This document shows, in pieces, positions 44,126-55,747 of a DNA stretch of 64,000 nt; position 1 is the first letter of the stretch; every line of letters starts with the position of its first letter. The notes below the pieces were generated by a model. The model did not search any database, was not told the origin of the DNA, and saw nothing but the letters and a program-made list of their open reading frames with translations. A program made the position numbers and the translations under genes. Location of the stretch: contig JANBVO010000061.1 in the NCBI GenBank assembly GCA_030052745.1, positions 98,810 through 162,809 on the forward strand. Reading direction: 5' to 3'. Source of the stretch: Pleurostoma richardsiae (Eukaryota; Ascomycota; Sordariomycetes; Calosphaeriales; Pleurostomataceae).

Positions 44126-45754
44126 TTAGAACTTCCTCTTCTTCTTCACGGGTCCAGCCGCTGCCTTGCGATCGAGTTCTCTCTGGAGTTCACTGCGTTT
44201 CCGATCAGCCCTCTCTTCTGATGTCTCTCGAGGTCTTTTCTCCTGAGCCTCGCTGCTGCCGCCGTCGCCGGCGGCCGGGGTGCGGCTGCGTCCCCTTTCA
44301 GAATCCCTCATTGTCTGGGAACTCTGTGAGCTGCCGGCAGGGCCAACTTTCTTGCCAATGTGGCCAAGCTTGCCTTTAGCACTCTTGGATACCTGACTGC
44401 TGCTGAGATGGGTCTCAGGCGACGTAGACATCGCCAGTTGACTAGGCTGCGCTTTCGTCTTACCACCGATGCGGCCAAGACCTCTCTTTGGTAGCGAAGA
44501 CGCCTGCTGCGGCGGAGATGCCTGTAGGGGCACCTCTTCCGCGTCTCCGGCATCGGATGCTGTCTCTGAACCGTCACCAGCTTCATTCGCTTTGGCGTAT
44601 GTTGGAAATGAGACTGTCGGTGACTTCGGCGTAGGGGAAGCCTTCTTCTTGCCAATATCCCCAATTCGAGAAGGCTTGGCTGACTGGGAGGCCTTGAGTG
44701 GTAATGATCTTGGAGGGGGGTTGCTGTCCGGGATTTGTGACAGTTCTTCGCCATCAGTCGTCTCATCATCATCGTTTATGGTGGGACGTGATGCTATAGC
44801 ACGCTTCTTCGCCGACATGAGGTGCGGTGGTGTGGCTTGCACCTGGAACTCATCGTCATCGTAGTTGGCTGGCTTCGATAGCGGTGGCGGAGTGCTCTCC
44901 TTCGGGGCCTCCTTTTGGCGTTCGGTCAGTGTCACCAAGCCTTTCCCAAGCTTCGTCCACCAGCCGTCGAGCTGTGACGAATCGGGTATTTCGAGCTCAG
45001 AGTGGTTTCTCAGGCCTGTATCACTGTCGAAGACATCCTGGATCAGTTCAGATAGGTTAGCAGCGGAAGAGCCTTCGCCTTGTGCCTTGTTGAATTTGGT
45101 CCGGAATTCCGCCTCGTCGAACTGCGCCAGTCCTTTCACTCGCTCTTCTGCGACAGCCCTAGTAACCTTCTTCCTGCCGGGCATCATGTTAAAGACGTGC
45201 TCCAGACCCGTCCCCGTAACCTCGAGCTTATCGACTAGCTTGGTGATGACGGCATCTTTCTCTCGGAGCGTCTCCACCAGTGCACCAATCTCTTGCTTCC
45301 TCGCATGTTGTGCCTGGACGAGGGGGACCACAAGCTTCGTGGCCATTGTGGAAGAAGGACACTTCTTCAGATACATAGGCCACTTGAGAGGCTTCAGTGG
45401 CCTAGGAAGCACGCACGTGATGTGAAGGACGAGGTCACCGGCGGTATCATCACCTACTGACAAGCTCAGGCTGATCGTACTGTGCTCGGGATGACTGATG
45501 TCGAACGCGGCCCGCAGCTTGTTCAGGAATGCGCGCATATTCTCAAGGTCCTCGCTCGGGTCGATAGCAGTCTCCTCATCGAAACTCCGCCTAAGAATCG
45601 CCCGGCGGTCTAGAGACTCGGACCACATGTTGGCCAGGTCCGTGACGTGTACCGCGTACGACGCAGGAGTGGGCGTGAATGAGGTGGACACTAGCAGTGT
45701 TGGTACGCTGCGGTGAGCAACCGGAAATTGGTGCCAGGATGGTTGAGCCGACAT
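44126..45754 (-). CDS. nej1: NHEJ factor XLF/Nej1 homologue
   Basis: Single exon, 542 residues. The N-terminal head (about 1-140) has the fungal XLF signature 'LLVSTSFTPTPASYAVHVTDL' (21 residues in sequence; core 'SYAVHVTDLANMWSESLDRR'), then 'IDPSEDLENMRAFLNKL'. A coiled-coil stalk follows at about 145-180. The tail is long and disordered. It carries three related short motifs, RIGDIGKKK (363-371), LGRIGGKTK (426-434) and LGHIGKKVG (462-470), and ends in the basic cluster KKKRKF, suitable as a nuclear signal and Ku-binding-type terminus. XLF/Nej1 stimulates DNA ligase IV in non-homologous end joining. The tail is longer than in human XLF (299 residues), which is usual for filamentous fungi. 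Confidence 0.88.
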   Translation of the reverse strand: MSAQPSWHQFPVAHRSVPTLLVSTSFTPTPASYAVHVTDLANMWSESLDRRAILRRSFDEETAIDPSEDLENMRAFLNKLRAAFDISHPEHSTISLSLSVGDDTAGDLVLHITCVLPRPLKPLKWPMYLKKCPSSTMATKLVVPLVQAQHARKQEIGALVETLREKDAVITKLVDKLEVTGTGLEHVFNMMPGRKKVTRAVAEERVKGLAQFDEAEFRTKFNKAQGEGSSAANLSELIQDVFDSDTGLRNHSELEIPDSSQLDGWWTKLGKGLVTLTERQKEAPKESTPPPLSKPANYDDDEFQVQATPPHLMSAKKRAIASRPTINDDDETTDGEELSQIPDSNPPPRSLPLKASQSAKPSRIGDIGKKKASPTPKSPTVSFPTYAKANEAGDGSETASDAGDAEEVPLQASPPQQASSLPKRGLGRIGGKTKAQPSQLAMSTSPETHLSSSQVSKSAKGKLGHIGKKVGPAGSSQSSQTMRDSERGRSRTPAAGDGGSSEAQEKRPRETSEERADRKRSELQRELDRKAAAGPVKKKRKF

Positions 45755-47111
45755 TGTGGAGGCGGGAGACGGTCAGAAGACCCGGGAAGCAGAAACAGTG
45801 GCAAAATAATGAACTAGTCCGCCAAGTTGGGAGAGGGGTGGGCCGGTTCAGCAGGAGTGGGCTGGACGTGGTGCAGGGCGCGCAGTCCGAACGTTGTCTT
45901 CCGTGTGCCGGTTCGTCCGCGGGGCTGCCGTGCAACGGGCGAAAGCAGGCGAAAGTCGACGGGGACGAGGCTGTCAGTCGCCTCAGCACGCAGCCGGCGC
46001 CAGAGAACCGTACTGCTTCCGGAAACAGCAACAAGATAGGCTCCCACTGAAGGATGTAGAGCCTTGGCTGTCCCTCCCTGCTTTCTCTCTGGCCTGATCT
46101 GAAGCGGCTGCGAAGATGCTATTTGGGCACTTGGAAATTGCGCCTGACGTGAAACCGAGCCCAGCTGTACACGCGTCAGCTCTACCAAAGCCTACTTCGA
46201 GCGAGTCACTGGTACCCTGGGTAGAGAAATGGTGTCACCGTGTAGCCCGATCCCTGTAGAGCCAGAAACTCATCTCCCTCAGAGGTGTCAGCAACCTCTC
46301 CTAGGCCGCGGCGTCAGGAAGCGAGGGAACACTACACGTCGTCGTGCAACTGAATGTCACTGGTTCTGGATCCCGCCCGGCAGCCAAAGACCAGGCGAGG
46401 CGAGGGCAAGCTGGGGCGTGGGCTCTGGAAAGATTCTATCACTTCGCACAAGGACAGGCGCGGGAGGCAGACCCCCGACTTGCGTGGGTGACGCTGCCAC
46501 TACAGGCCCAATGTCGCAGCGCCGCGCGCGATGGCACCCACCACGCAATGCCGGCAGATCCTGGACGTAATACAAGGTCACCCTGTCAGATCCGGATACT
46601 TGGCAATACCCTTATGGAAGGTAGAGTTAGGTACCGGAGCTTGCTCGAAAGTGTGGCAGATGCGGCAGATGCTGGCTCGATGTTTGCGTCACATGCTCCG
46701 AGAGAGTTTAGGCAGACAAATCACGTGCACTTGCACGGGACCATCTTGGTCCTTGCCTCTGAACAACCAACGAGGCTGTCAGATGGCTAGAGACGAAGCA
46801 GAACAAGTAGATCAGCACCTATGGCATGGAGAAGAGGAGTAGAGGAGCAAGAGCTAAAGTTATCACATCCACAGACAACCCCGACGACCTAAACAGTCGA
46901 TGACGAGGACACAGTATCGTTTTTCGATAGAACAAACATAAGCAATCAGATGCTGAGTCCCACTTTAGTCCCTTAGTAGCAGAGACAACCCGCCAGACAG
47001 GTGTGCTGTATGTGAATGTGTTGTCCTGACTGTCGTCCGTTCTGCATCCTATAGTAATGCGTCTAGGACGTAACTGAAACAGCACAGATATCTCATCCCC
47101 ATCATCCTTCT
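45755..47111. other. Intergenic, XLF promoter side
   Basis: 1.36 kb between the XLF start and the stop of the next minus-strand gene. A GGTACCCTGGGTAG motif lies at about 46210. No gene recognised. Confidence 0.5.
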
Positions 47112-48105
47112 TCACATGGTGACGACCTTGTTCCCGTCCTGGTCGTTCTCCTTTATCTGAGGGAGGTTGTTTTTCTTCTCTTCCTCATCCTCATCCTTCT
47201 TCAACTGGGTGACGAAGGAATGCAAGGAAGACTTGCCCTGTTCGGCCTTCGGATGACCAAAAGGTTCCACCAAAGCCACCGGGGCAGCTACAGTCGCAGA
47301 AGTTGGGTTCGGAGCTTTAGCGTGAGAAGTAATGGGAGGCTTAGGCTGCACATTATGTGCTCCTCCGGTCACTAAGGACTCATCCCGGTAGACTTTCGCG
47401 GCATAAGTGTAGTGACTACTGCCGGAATCAACGCGCATATTGTGATCAATCTAAGGTCGGTCACGATTCGTTATGAGTAAGAACCACGAATGAGCCGGGA
47501 ATGATATAACATACCCACTTCTCTGTCCGCTTATCCTGCTTCTTGAGAAATCTTTCAAGGAACCCCCAACGTTCGTGAGGAACAACAGGAAAGCGCGCGG
47601 CGTTCAAGCGTCTGAAAATTTCTTGCTCAACATCCTTGGAGATCCAGTCATGACCATGAGACCTGCTCCGGACGATGGTGAAGGTGACGACCTCAAGGTT
47701 CCGGTCATAATGCGCAGAGACCTTGTCGTTTCCATAGCCTACAGTGATCGAGTTGCCATGCCAACCCCTCTTCCGCGACTTCTGCTGCGCTCCTCCGGAT
47801 GGCGGTGTTGGGCTGCTTTGCGGAGGTTGAGCCGGGCGTGCCGCAGTGACCTAGATACCAGTCGGCGGGTTAATCATGTGTTATGCGTGATGAAGTCAAG
47901 GGTAGCGGGTCGTTCGTTTTGCTGCCAGCACGGGGATGTTGCTTAGCTGAGGGATGGCAAGGACACCTACCGGAGCATTCAAGGTTGATGGCGTCATGGG
48001 AATGGCTGACAGGTTAGGTTTGCTGTCGTACTCATCTTTGATTTTCGGACGCTTGAGGGAGCCTGAGTCCTGAGGGAACTCCGACGCGTCACGCTTTCGC
48101 TCCAT
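47112..48105 (-). CDS. Conserved-looking protein of unknown function
   Basis: Model: complement of 47112-47450, 47515-47850 and 47971-48105; 269 residues; introns of 120 and 64 bp, both in phase 0. I do not recognise the family. The N-terminus is basic and likely nuclear ('MERKRDASEF', 'LKRPKIKDEYDSKP'). A Pro/Ser linker follows, then a compact central segment with well-mixed residues including 'RKRGWHGNSITVGYGNDKV', 'FRRLNAARFPVVPHERWGFL' and 'KKQDKRTEKWIDHNMRVDSG'. It ends in a Glu/Lys-rich charged tail. The central block looks like a folded domain. Three exons joining without a stop argue that the gene is real. Confidence 0.72.
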
Positions 48106-48774
48106 GCTGGGCCACCACGGTAGGCTGGAGATACGGGAAAGAGGACAAGGATGGCGCGTGCGACGTCGTGACGAGGAAGTGCTTCGTTGACGAGGATATA
48201 CCAGCGAGGAACAATACGATAAGGGGGAGGGCTGGGTGTGAGACTGGCAGTGTCGGGAAGATGGAATCGGAGAGGACTAATCGAGTGGGAATCGGTGCGG
48301 TAAGGAATGGTTGAATTGTAAGGGCGGAAAGGCTCGCGTTGTGACAGCGGCGCCTTCGACGATGAGGTGAGGTCGACTCAGTGGACGGTGCCTTCCGTGA
48401 TTGGTGCCTGCCCTTGTCGACCGTATGTAGGTACCCAAGTACCGCGCGCCTTCCTCGCTGAAGCCGCTTCACCTCAGCAGGGCGCCTTTAATCGTCCCTT
48501 CCTAAAATGGATGCGCCCAAGGTAAGTGGATGTTCAAATGGAAGGCACTTAAGGCACCCGATTTACGTACCTATGCATAGGTAGGTAAGGTACCTTATGG
48601 CAGGCGCTGCCTCCTTCACCTCCTTCAACTGACGGCATCGCCCATATCTTGGAGACCGGAGAGAGTAACAGGCGAGGCGTCCCTGCCTGCGCATTCACTT
48701 CGGGGACACTGCGTCGGCCATGACTGACCCATCTTCCTTCCATACGGCATTCCCGATCCTGCGCGCGGTCACCA
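48106..48774. other. Intergenic with TAGGTA cluster
   Basis: 0.67 kb between two minus-strand genes. A palindromic cluster of CTATGCATAG, GGTAGGTA and GGTACC lies at about 48568-48597. No gene recognised. Confidence 0.5.
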
Positions 48775-50756
48775 TTACATGTCGCTCTCGATGCCTTTCT
48801 TATACGCCGCCAGCGCCGTCTCCCGGCTGCCCTTATGCTCCACGATCGGCTTCGGGTACCCTCTCTGCCTTGCCAGCTCTGCCGCGCCCCTCCCGTATGG
48901 GTCATGCACCGCCTTGCCCTCGACGTCCCGCAGCTCGGGCACCCATTTCCTGATGTACTCGCCGAGAGGATCGAACTTCTCGCTCTGCAGGAGCGGGTTG
49001 AAAATGCGAAAATACGGCTGCGGATCAACACCCACCGATGCCGCGAACCCCCACCCGCCGTTGTTGGAGGCAAAATCCCCGTCAACGAGGTGCTCCATAA
49101 AGAAGCGCTCGCCCATGCGCCAGTCCAGCAGCAGGTCCTTGGCCAAAAAGGACGCCACCACCATGCGGCACCGATTGTGCATCCAGCCGCAGTTGTGCAG
49201 CTGCCGCATCGCCGCGTCGACAAGTGGGAACCCCGTCCGGCCCTCGGCCCAAGCGGTGAAACGGGAGGTGTCGTATGACCAGTCGATGTTGGAGTACTCG
49301 GGCTTGAAGGGTTTATTCATACTTGAAGTGGATGTGAGTGTTAGCCCAAGTGAGGCAGTAATGTAGCGACAACATGCACAACGTACCACACATAAGGCCA
49401 GTTGACGAGCACATGCTTGTAGAAATCCCGCCACGCCACCTCGCTGATCCACGTCCGGATCCCCTCGTCGCCGCCGTCGAGCTTCTTCGAGCTGTTCGCA
49501 TCCCTCGCCGTACGCACGGCCGTTCTGGCGCTCAGGGTACCACTAGCAAAATGTACCGATAAATTCGATGTGCCCGCCTCGTAGGGCAGGTTCCGGTTGT
49601 CCTTGTAGCCTCGAATCTTCTCCTCGCAGAACATTGCCAGCCTCCTCATCGCCTCGTGTTCTCCAGCTGGCCAAAGAGACCTGTACCGCTCTTTCTGCTC
49701 CGCAGTAAGACTCTTGCTCGTGGGAGCTTCCGGGATATCGACAGTGAACAGTGTGCCGTACCGCTCACGGACCGCAGCCGGGTTCCTTGACAAAGGATCA
49801 ATCGGCTCTAGCAGCTCCGGGTTGTCCTGGACATGCGACACCCACGCCCTGAACCACGGGCTATACACGGCATACTGCCTGCCCTGCCCGCTCACCAGTT
49901 TTCCAGGTGGGACGACGCAGGTATCGTGCTCAACCTCCATCACCAATCCTTTCTCCGCGAGCAGCGTGACCATTCGTGCCTCCCTTCTCAGCTCGTCCAC
50001 CTCATACTCCATGTTCGCAAACAGGTGACTGGCGCCCCATTCCTTCATGAGCTGCAAGATCCGTACGGGCACGTCCTTCCTCTCTGGCACCATCTCAACA
50101 TGTAATGGAATATCTAGCCTGGCTAGATCCTCTTGCAGCACCCTTAGTGTTCGCAGCACGAAGTCGACGCGTACCGGCGCCGTCAGGTGCGCCTCCCAAT
50201 CCTGTGGGCTGGCAACGTAGAGCGCTAGAAGCGGCACGCCCGCCTCGCGCGCCCTGTCACAAGCTATCGAAAGAGCGGTGTTTTCAGATAGGCGGAGGTC
50301 CATCTTGAACCAGTGCACCACAGCGCCCCTGACCGGCACTCGGGAACGGAATGCGGCGGTGTCGGCGAGCACGGACTGCAGCTGTTCGATGGGCCGGTGG
50401 ATTTCATTGCTATTATAGGCCCGAGCCCGGGCGTTACTCATCTCGCGAGGGTAAAAGTTCCGCAGGACGATGCCGTTCTCTTCCGCGGCTTTATACAGCG
50501 GGTGAGGTCGCCGCAGCGGGTCGGGAGAAGAAAAGGCGCCCGGGGAGGAAGGGGCAATGACAGCCTCTGCACGCTTGTTTGGCCTGCCATTTGCCATCCC
50601 ATTTGTTGGCGCTTTACGCTTTGCGCCTCTTGCAGGCATCGCTGCAGAGTGTCGGCCAGAGAGCGAGGGGAAAGAGTTAGGGGATTCAACAGCACGGGGA
50701 CCGCAGCGGCGAAGCAAGAGACACGGTCGGGTACGTACGAAGAAAAGGAACGACAT
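48775..50756 (-). CDS. phr1: Class I CPD photolyase
   Basis: Model: complement of 48775-49321 and 49387-50756 (65-bp intron); 638 residues from the ATG at 50756, or 599 from the ATG at 50639. The N-terminal antenna-binding domain is seen in 'GAVVHWFKMDLRLSENTAL' and the FAD-binding domain in 'GTSNLSVHFASGTLS', 'WISEVAWRDFYKHVLVNWPYV', 'EGRTGFPLVDAAMRQLHNCG', 'WMHNRCRMVVASFLAKDLL' and 'FASNNGGWGFAASVGVDPQP'. The enzyme uses blue light to split cyclobutane pyrimidine dimers. The extra N-terminus of the long form is Arg/Leu/Ser-rich with few acids, like a mitochondrial presequence, while the short form begins with basic nuclear-signal-like residues. Dual targeting from two starts is plausible. 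The splice gives YVC|MNKPFKPEY, as in other fungal enzymes. Confidence 0.94.
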
Positions 50757-52204
50757 ACAATCGAGAGCTTGAGAGAAAGACGAAAGGAACAGCGGTCGGA
50801 GACTTCTCCAGGTCTTTCACACCGTATGAATGGAGACCCTTAGATCTAGCTCGACGGAATGCGAAACCTTGAGATCCGTATGCCACCAAGGCAGGATAAA
50901 CAGTGGGTCGATGCGGCTTTGAGACAGCTCGATGATGGTCTGCGTCATGAGTTCCTGAGATCGCGGGGACCCATCATTGTTGTCCCGCGCGGTGGCTTGT
51001 CTAGCGTGTTAAGGAATCGATAGCAGCAGCTCAGCAGAAGCCCAGGCGATCGGAGTCGGATATGTCATATACGGGGAAACATAGCACCAACTGCCATTGA
51101 TCAAGAGGGCAGCGGATCATCGCTCACGTGCTGGCGCGGAGTGCGCCCAAACATCACGAGCACCGGCAGCAGCACGCATTGAGGCTTTTCAAGGTCTCTC
51201 GATATTGCCTAACCTCAGCGGCAATTGAGGCTACATCCCTTGGATGGTAAATGACAGAGAGAGAGAGAAAGAGACCAATAACTGGCTGAAAGCTAGAGGG
51301 CGAATGCGTAGTCCGTACCGGTAGGAATAGGATACCACTCTCCAGGGCCTCTGAAGACATACCCTTGTATCGTCGTCAGACGCTGAACCTGGTAGGACGG
51401 TGTTCGGTTTCTTGGCTTCAGTGGTTGGGTTTTGCACGTCTTGACATACCGCCTGTCGGTCTAATGATCACTTTGGACAGCTGAACTGCGAAGCTGACAT
51501 TGAAATATTCGTCTAGTCGAAGAGGCGGAGCGTTGTTGATACGGAGCACTGCGGGTGGAATTGAATACTGATCTTTGGTGTGTTTGCGGGAAAGTGAAGA
51601 ATTAGCCGCGGCGGTCGCCTGCAGGTAGGCTGCGCCGTGTTTCTCCCCCAACAAACGAGGCCCAGTTGCTTGCCGGTCTCGGTGCTGCGACCTCCTCGCA
51701 ACCAACTGCGCGTCTCCGTGAATGCCTCCATGTCGCACCAGCAAGAGCCGCGATCTTTTGGACTCTCCCCAAGGTCCAAGAGAGACAGGTGAGAGGTGGG
51801 GCGAGTCTGCAGACCACAGAAGCTGCGCCGGTCAAGCGCGCGCTAACATACGAGCTCAAAGTGAAGAGATTGCGATTGGCAGGGCCGTCTCCACCGGGTT
51901 CCTCGTTGATAGAAGATCTCCAACACCACGAGAGAGCACGAGACGCTAGGGGATGAAGAACCTTGTCGGCAGGATTCTGACTCGAAACCTCGCATCTGTC
52001 CTCCCTAAGGTAGTGTACCTATGCTGGATGGAGCTCGGCCCTCAGCCGGTCAAATGAGGGAACGAGGTCGGAGGTTGGTGAAGGTAGGGTAAAGCCTTCC
52101 GGTTCCATCTTCATCTCTTTTTTCACTGTTCGTGTCTTTGTGATCATCTCGAGTCTCCATAGATTCCTCATCAAAAGAGCCTCACCGGAGGCGCTTCGTA
52201 AAAG
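50757..52204. other. Divergent region, photolyase / membrane protein
   Basis: 1.45 kb with no supported gene. It is expected to hold the (probably light-responsive) photolyase promoter. A GA run occurs near 51254-51272. Confidence 0.45.
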
Positions 52205-53190
52205 ATGGCGAATACCGCAGCCGCAACCGTCACCACTGCAGGAGCTATCGCGAACGCCATCGCAACCAGGAGTACCACGCCGTTGTCATTAGTACAGACC
52301 TCCTTCGCCTTCAACCCTCTCACTACGACCTCACGCCGCCGCCCGCTTGTACCGGCGTCTACTGGGGTGAGGTGGCCATCATCGACCGGGATGCCTCATG
52401 CTTGCCCTCTGGCTTCAACAAGTCCGCCACCGACTCCTACTTCTCACCCGGCGTCGCCTGTCCCGCCGGGTATGTCTCCGCCTGCCACGACACCGCCGGC
52501 GCCGCGAGCATCACGACCGTGACCTGCTGCCCCTCCCGCGAGGACCTGACCCTGTCGTGCGTCGACCCGGCGACGCTGGCAGGGCGATGGAGCCTGTTGT
52601 TCTGCACGTGGATCGCGCCTGAGACGCAGACCGTCGTCAGCATCACGCTGTCGGATGATGACAGCGGAAAGACGAGCACGGTGCCCTACACGATGACCTC
52701 GCCGGACGGGGTGAACGCTTACGGCATCAGGATGGTGCACCAAGCGACGGACCTGGTCAGCTCCACGACGGGGACGGCGGCAGTGACGTCGTCGACGACA
52801 TCCGACGCGACGCAGGCGTCTGCGTCCGCCACTGCACTGCCGGACTCGCCCGACGACGATGGTAACCTCTCAACGGGTGCGAAGGCGGCGATTGGAGTCA
52901 TTGTCCTCGTAGTCGCGCTGGGGATCGCAGGACTGCTGTTCTACCTGTGGAGGAGAAGGCGGCGGGAGTCCAAGGCGGTTGAGCAGCCGGCCGCCGCGCC
53001 GACGTTCCTTGGGAAGGAACAGCCGCCGGTGGAGTACGACCAAGGGTACGGATACTACGGGGCCGGCGCCGGCAAGACCCCGGGGGTGGCGTTTATGCCA
53101 TCGGAACTGTCCGGTCAGGGGAGGCAGTTCCATGAGCTGGAGGACCGTGGACCACCTGTGGAGCTGCCAGCTGACACGAGCATGCGGTAG
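52205..53190 (+). CDS. Single-pass membrane protein, apparent frameshift near N-terminus
   Basis: The plus strand encodes a Cys-containing extracellular domain ('PPPACTGVYWGEVAI', 'SCLPSGF', 'VACPAGYVSACHDT', 'TVTCCPS', 'LSCVDPATLAGRW', 'LLFCTWIAPETQT'). A Ser/Thr-rich stalk follows, then one transmembrane segment ('AIGVIVLVVALGIAGLLFYLW', about 52891-52956), an RRRRR stop-transfer and a Pro/Gly/Tyr-rich cytoplasmic tail ending at 53190. This layout is common among Pezizomycotina surface or sensor-like proteins of unknown function. The only nearby ATG (52205) opens a different frame ('MANTAAATVTTAGA'), which must shift by one base between about 52310 and 52340 to join 'HYDLTPPPAC'. No intron fits. 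It is either a sequencing/assembly indel, a real disrupting mutation, or an unrecognised upstream exon. Confidence 0.65.
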
Positions 53191-53493
53191 TTACCCTTCA
53201 TCTCAGGTGAGATGTAAAGTTGAACATATGCATAGCCGATTTTGAAGGACCGCGTGTCGAAGCGGTAGCTGAAGAGTAAGGTACTGTTACGGATACGAAC
53301 AGCAAGCCTTCGGCAATAGGAGGCGTTGGATATGGATGCATAAAATGGCGGTTGCCCTGGTACGGCCCTGTATATTCCGGTGTACCTGTGTCTACTTTCC
53401 TGTATAATTCAGGTACGCAGTTCGCCTCTATCTAGCCATCATCCGTCATTATCATCATCATCTCATATATGTCTAGTATTCTGAGGCCCTGTT
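53191..53493. other. Convergent intergenic stretch
   Basis: 3' flanks of the membrane-protein and PX-associated genes; no gene. Confidence 0.5.
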
Positions 53494-55747
53494 TTACACG
53501 CCGTCAATGTGATCCACCTCCGCTGCGAGGCCAGCGACCATCTCCCGGAACTGCTTCCCAAGGGCGTCCACGACAGCGGCTACGTCTGGAGCCTCTGGCA
53601 CGACCGCGTTCTCTTTCCGGGAGATGGCCTCCGCATCCCAGCTCTCCTTCGCCCCCACCGCGCCGGTCTTCCCCGTCGGCCGTCGACCTCTGACGTCCCG
53701 CCCGCGCCTGACCAGGCCTCCGGGCGTGTCGGGCGTTATGAGCGTCTGGTCGAGGAGCGATTGCCACCGACAGAGGTAAACCCCCGGACCGCTCATGCTA
53801 CTGCCGCTGCCAGTCTGGGGTACTCCGTTGCCGTCCCGCAGGTGGCTGTCGAGGATGCGCTGCATCCGATCGCCGGATATGCGTTCAAGGGAAGAGATGT
53901 ACTCAGTGTGCATGTCGAGAGAGGCTCGCACGGATTTCTTGGTATCGCCTGGAAGGTCGGTGAAGATGCGCTGGAGAATCGCGCTCATTGCGCCGGCACC
54001 TCCTCCCTGTGGTGCTGTTGCCGTAGAAATCGCTTTATCCTCCGCTTGCTTGATATCCACTGCGTTGCCATTCTCTGCCACCTTCGAGCGATCACCCATA
54101 GGTTCGTCGCGGCTAAAGTTTCGAACGGCTTGCTTCGCCCATATTCTGAACTTCTCCGTGATACTAGGGCAGGTCTTGGCGAACTGGTGCAGATATCTGA
54201 ACAGGGACTGCCTGTTCCTGCGCAGCAGGGCAACGTAGTCCTCCACAGACGGCGGGATAGGTCCGTCGACGCCCCCATCGCTGCCAGATTTGCTGTTATT
54301 CTTGTCGTTTGATGAATTCTTTGGTTTACTCGTCTGTATCAAGTCGTCTAGGAAGCTCTGGGCGGCGCTGATATGCTCTCTCAAATCTAAGCCGTTGTGC
54401 AAGGCCCGAATCATGACATCAAAAGTATCGACGGCGATACGGATGGCACCAGTAAATATATCTGGATTTTGGCGGCAAAGTACCTTCGTGATCTCCTCTC
54501 TGTCGCGGATGGATAACTGTGCAGAATAGTATTCGAGGCATTGCGTATGTTGCCCTTCAGTCAGTGACGTAGACAGTCTCGGGTTTGCCGAATCGAATAT
54601 TATCACGACGATGGATTTACGCTGACGTATACTCTCGCTTCGAGCTTCGGCATGCTGCGTTCTTGGAGCCTGGACGTGTCTTCGTATTGCTGCCAGATGC
54701 TCCTTGGTGGGCCCATTTTTGCAGGCCTCGATCTTATCCGCCACTTTCTTGAAGTCGTTACTGTCCCATGAAAGCACGAGAGAAATGATCCTGTTTCTAG
54801 TCAGCAAGAGACACACCTGTCACGAGGAAGGAGAGATAGCAACCGGACCTCTGTAGAAGATTCATACCCTCGTCGGCGTTGCGGGTCCACCCCATCCAAT
54901 TCGAAAAGGCGCCGACGCCTAGCTTGGCCAGTATAAGTCGGATCATGGCATCCAACATCGTTGCAGCGTTACTAATGCGCAAGGTCTGTCGTATTGCCGA
55001 GTAAGGGACCAGCTTGTGGACGTTCTCTAGCAGCTTGAGGAGGTACTGCCCTTCTGCCGTCAGCACGAGGACGTGATGAAGGAAGCTCGCGAGGTGGATG
55101 TCGACATAATCGGCGGCGGCCCGTATGGCTGGTGAATGATCCTCGATGCTGTCCGACTTCATCATGTGATCGAACAGCTCGTCTACCAGATTCCCGTGTA
55201 TCAGCTCGTGAACGCAGTCGTCCCACGCGGAAGTTAGGCTGGAAGTCGAGCCCAAATCGTATGGCCCCTTCTGTAGGTTGCGTGATTCTTCTCTGGGGAC
55301 ACGCCCGAGCATTCCTCTGGTGACCGACTCGTGGATAACGGACGCCGCGGTCGTCAGGGTCTTTCTAGTACCCATGGCTCCCTTGTCGTAGCTTTCCGAG
55401 AGGTTGGCCTCGCCCAGCTTCTCCATGATTCCCTGGAAGTTGACGGTCCAGAAGTGCGATGGAAGATCCCTAACTCCTGGCACCGGGAGAATAATCCTGG
55501 TCAATAGCATGTGGAGGAGAGGCGACGACGACCTCGTGTTCCCACGGGGTTCGCCGGCCTTCGGGGCGAACGGATGGCCATATTTGGCGATAGCACTGGG
55601 ATCTCTGAAGCTCTCTGCTTCTGTATACGTCTCGTAGTGGGTGAGGATGTCGAAGAGTGCACGCAGCTGCTCTGGGCTCAAATCCGGGCTCGTCAGCTGT
55701 GACGAGGCAGGCTGCGCCGGCTCCGAGGCCGCCATTGTCGCTGGCAT
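53494..55747 (-). CDS. PX-associated / DUF3818 family protein
   Basis: Model: complement of 53494-54790 and 54849-55747 (58-bp intron); 731 residues. Ala/Gln/Ser-rich start, then 'LSPEQLRALFDILTHYETY', 'LLHMLLTRIILPVPGVRDLP', 'FWTVNFQGIMEKLGEANLSE' and 'YDKGAMGTRKTLTTAAS'. These match the PX-associated (PXB) domain. A region resembling DUF3818 follows ('GAFSNWMGWTRNADEGMNLLQ', 'RIISLVLSWDSNDF'). Proteins of this family (yeast YPR097W type) bind phosphoinositides in endomembrane sorting and usually contain a PX domain between the two parts. I do not find an obvious PX domain here, which is notable. The intron uses an unusual GTCCGG donor at 54848, but the frame joins as LLQ-R-IISL. The start could also be the ATG four codons downstream. 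Confidence 0.82.

Noticed and set aside
53509-54312. 267-codon plus-strand frame
   Set aside because: Antisense of the PX-associated/DUF3818 protein; composition and lack of domains indicate a shadow frame.
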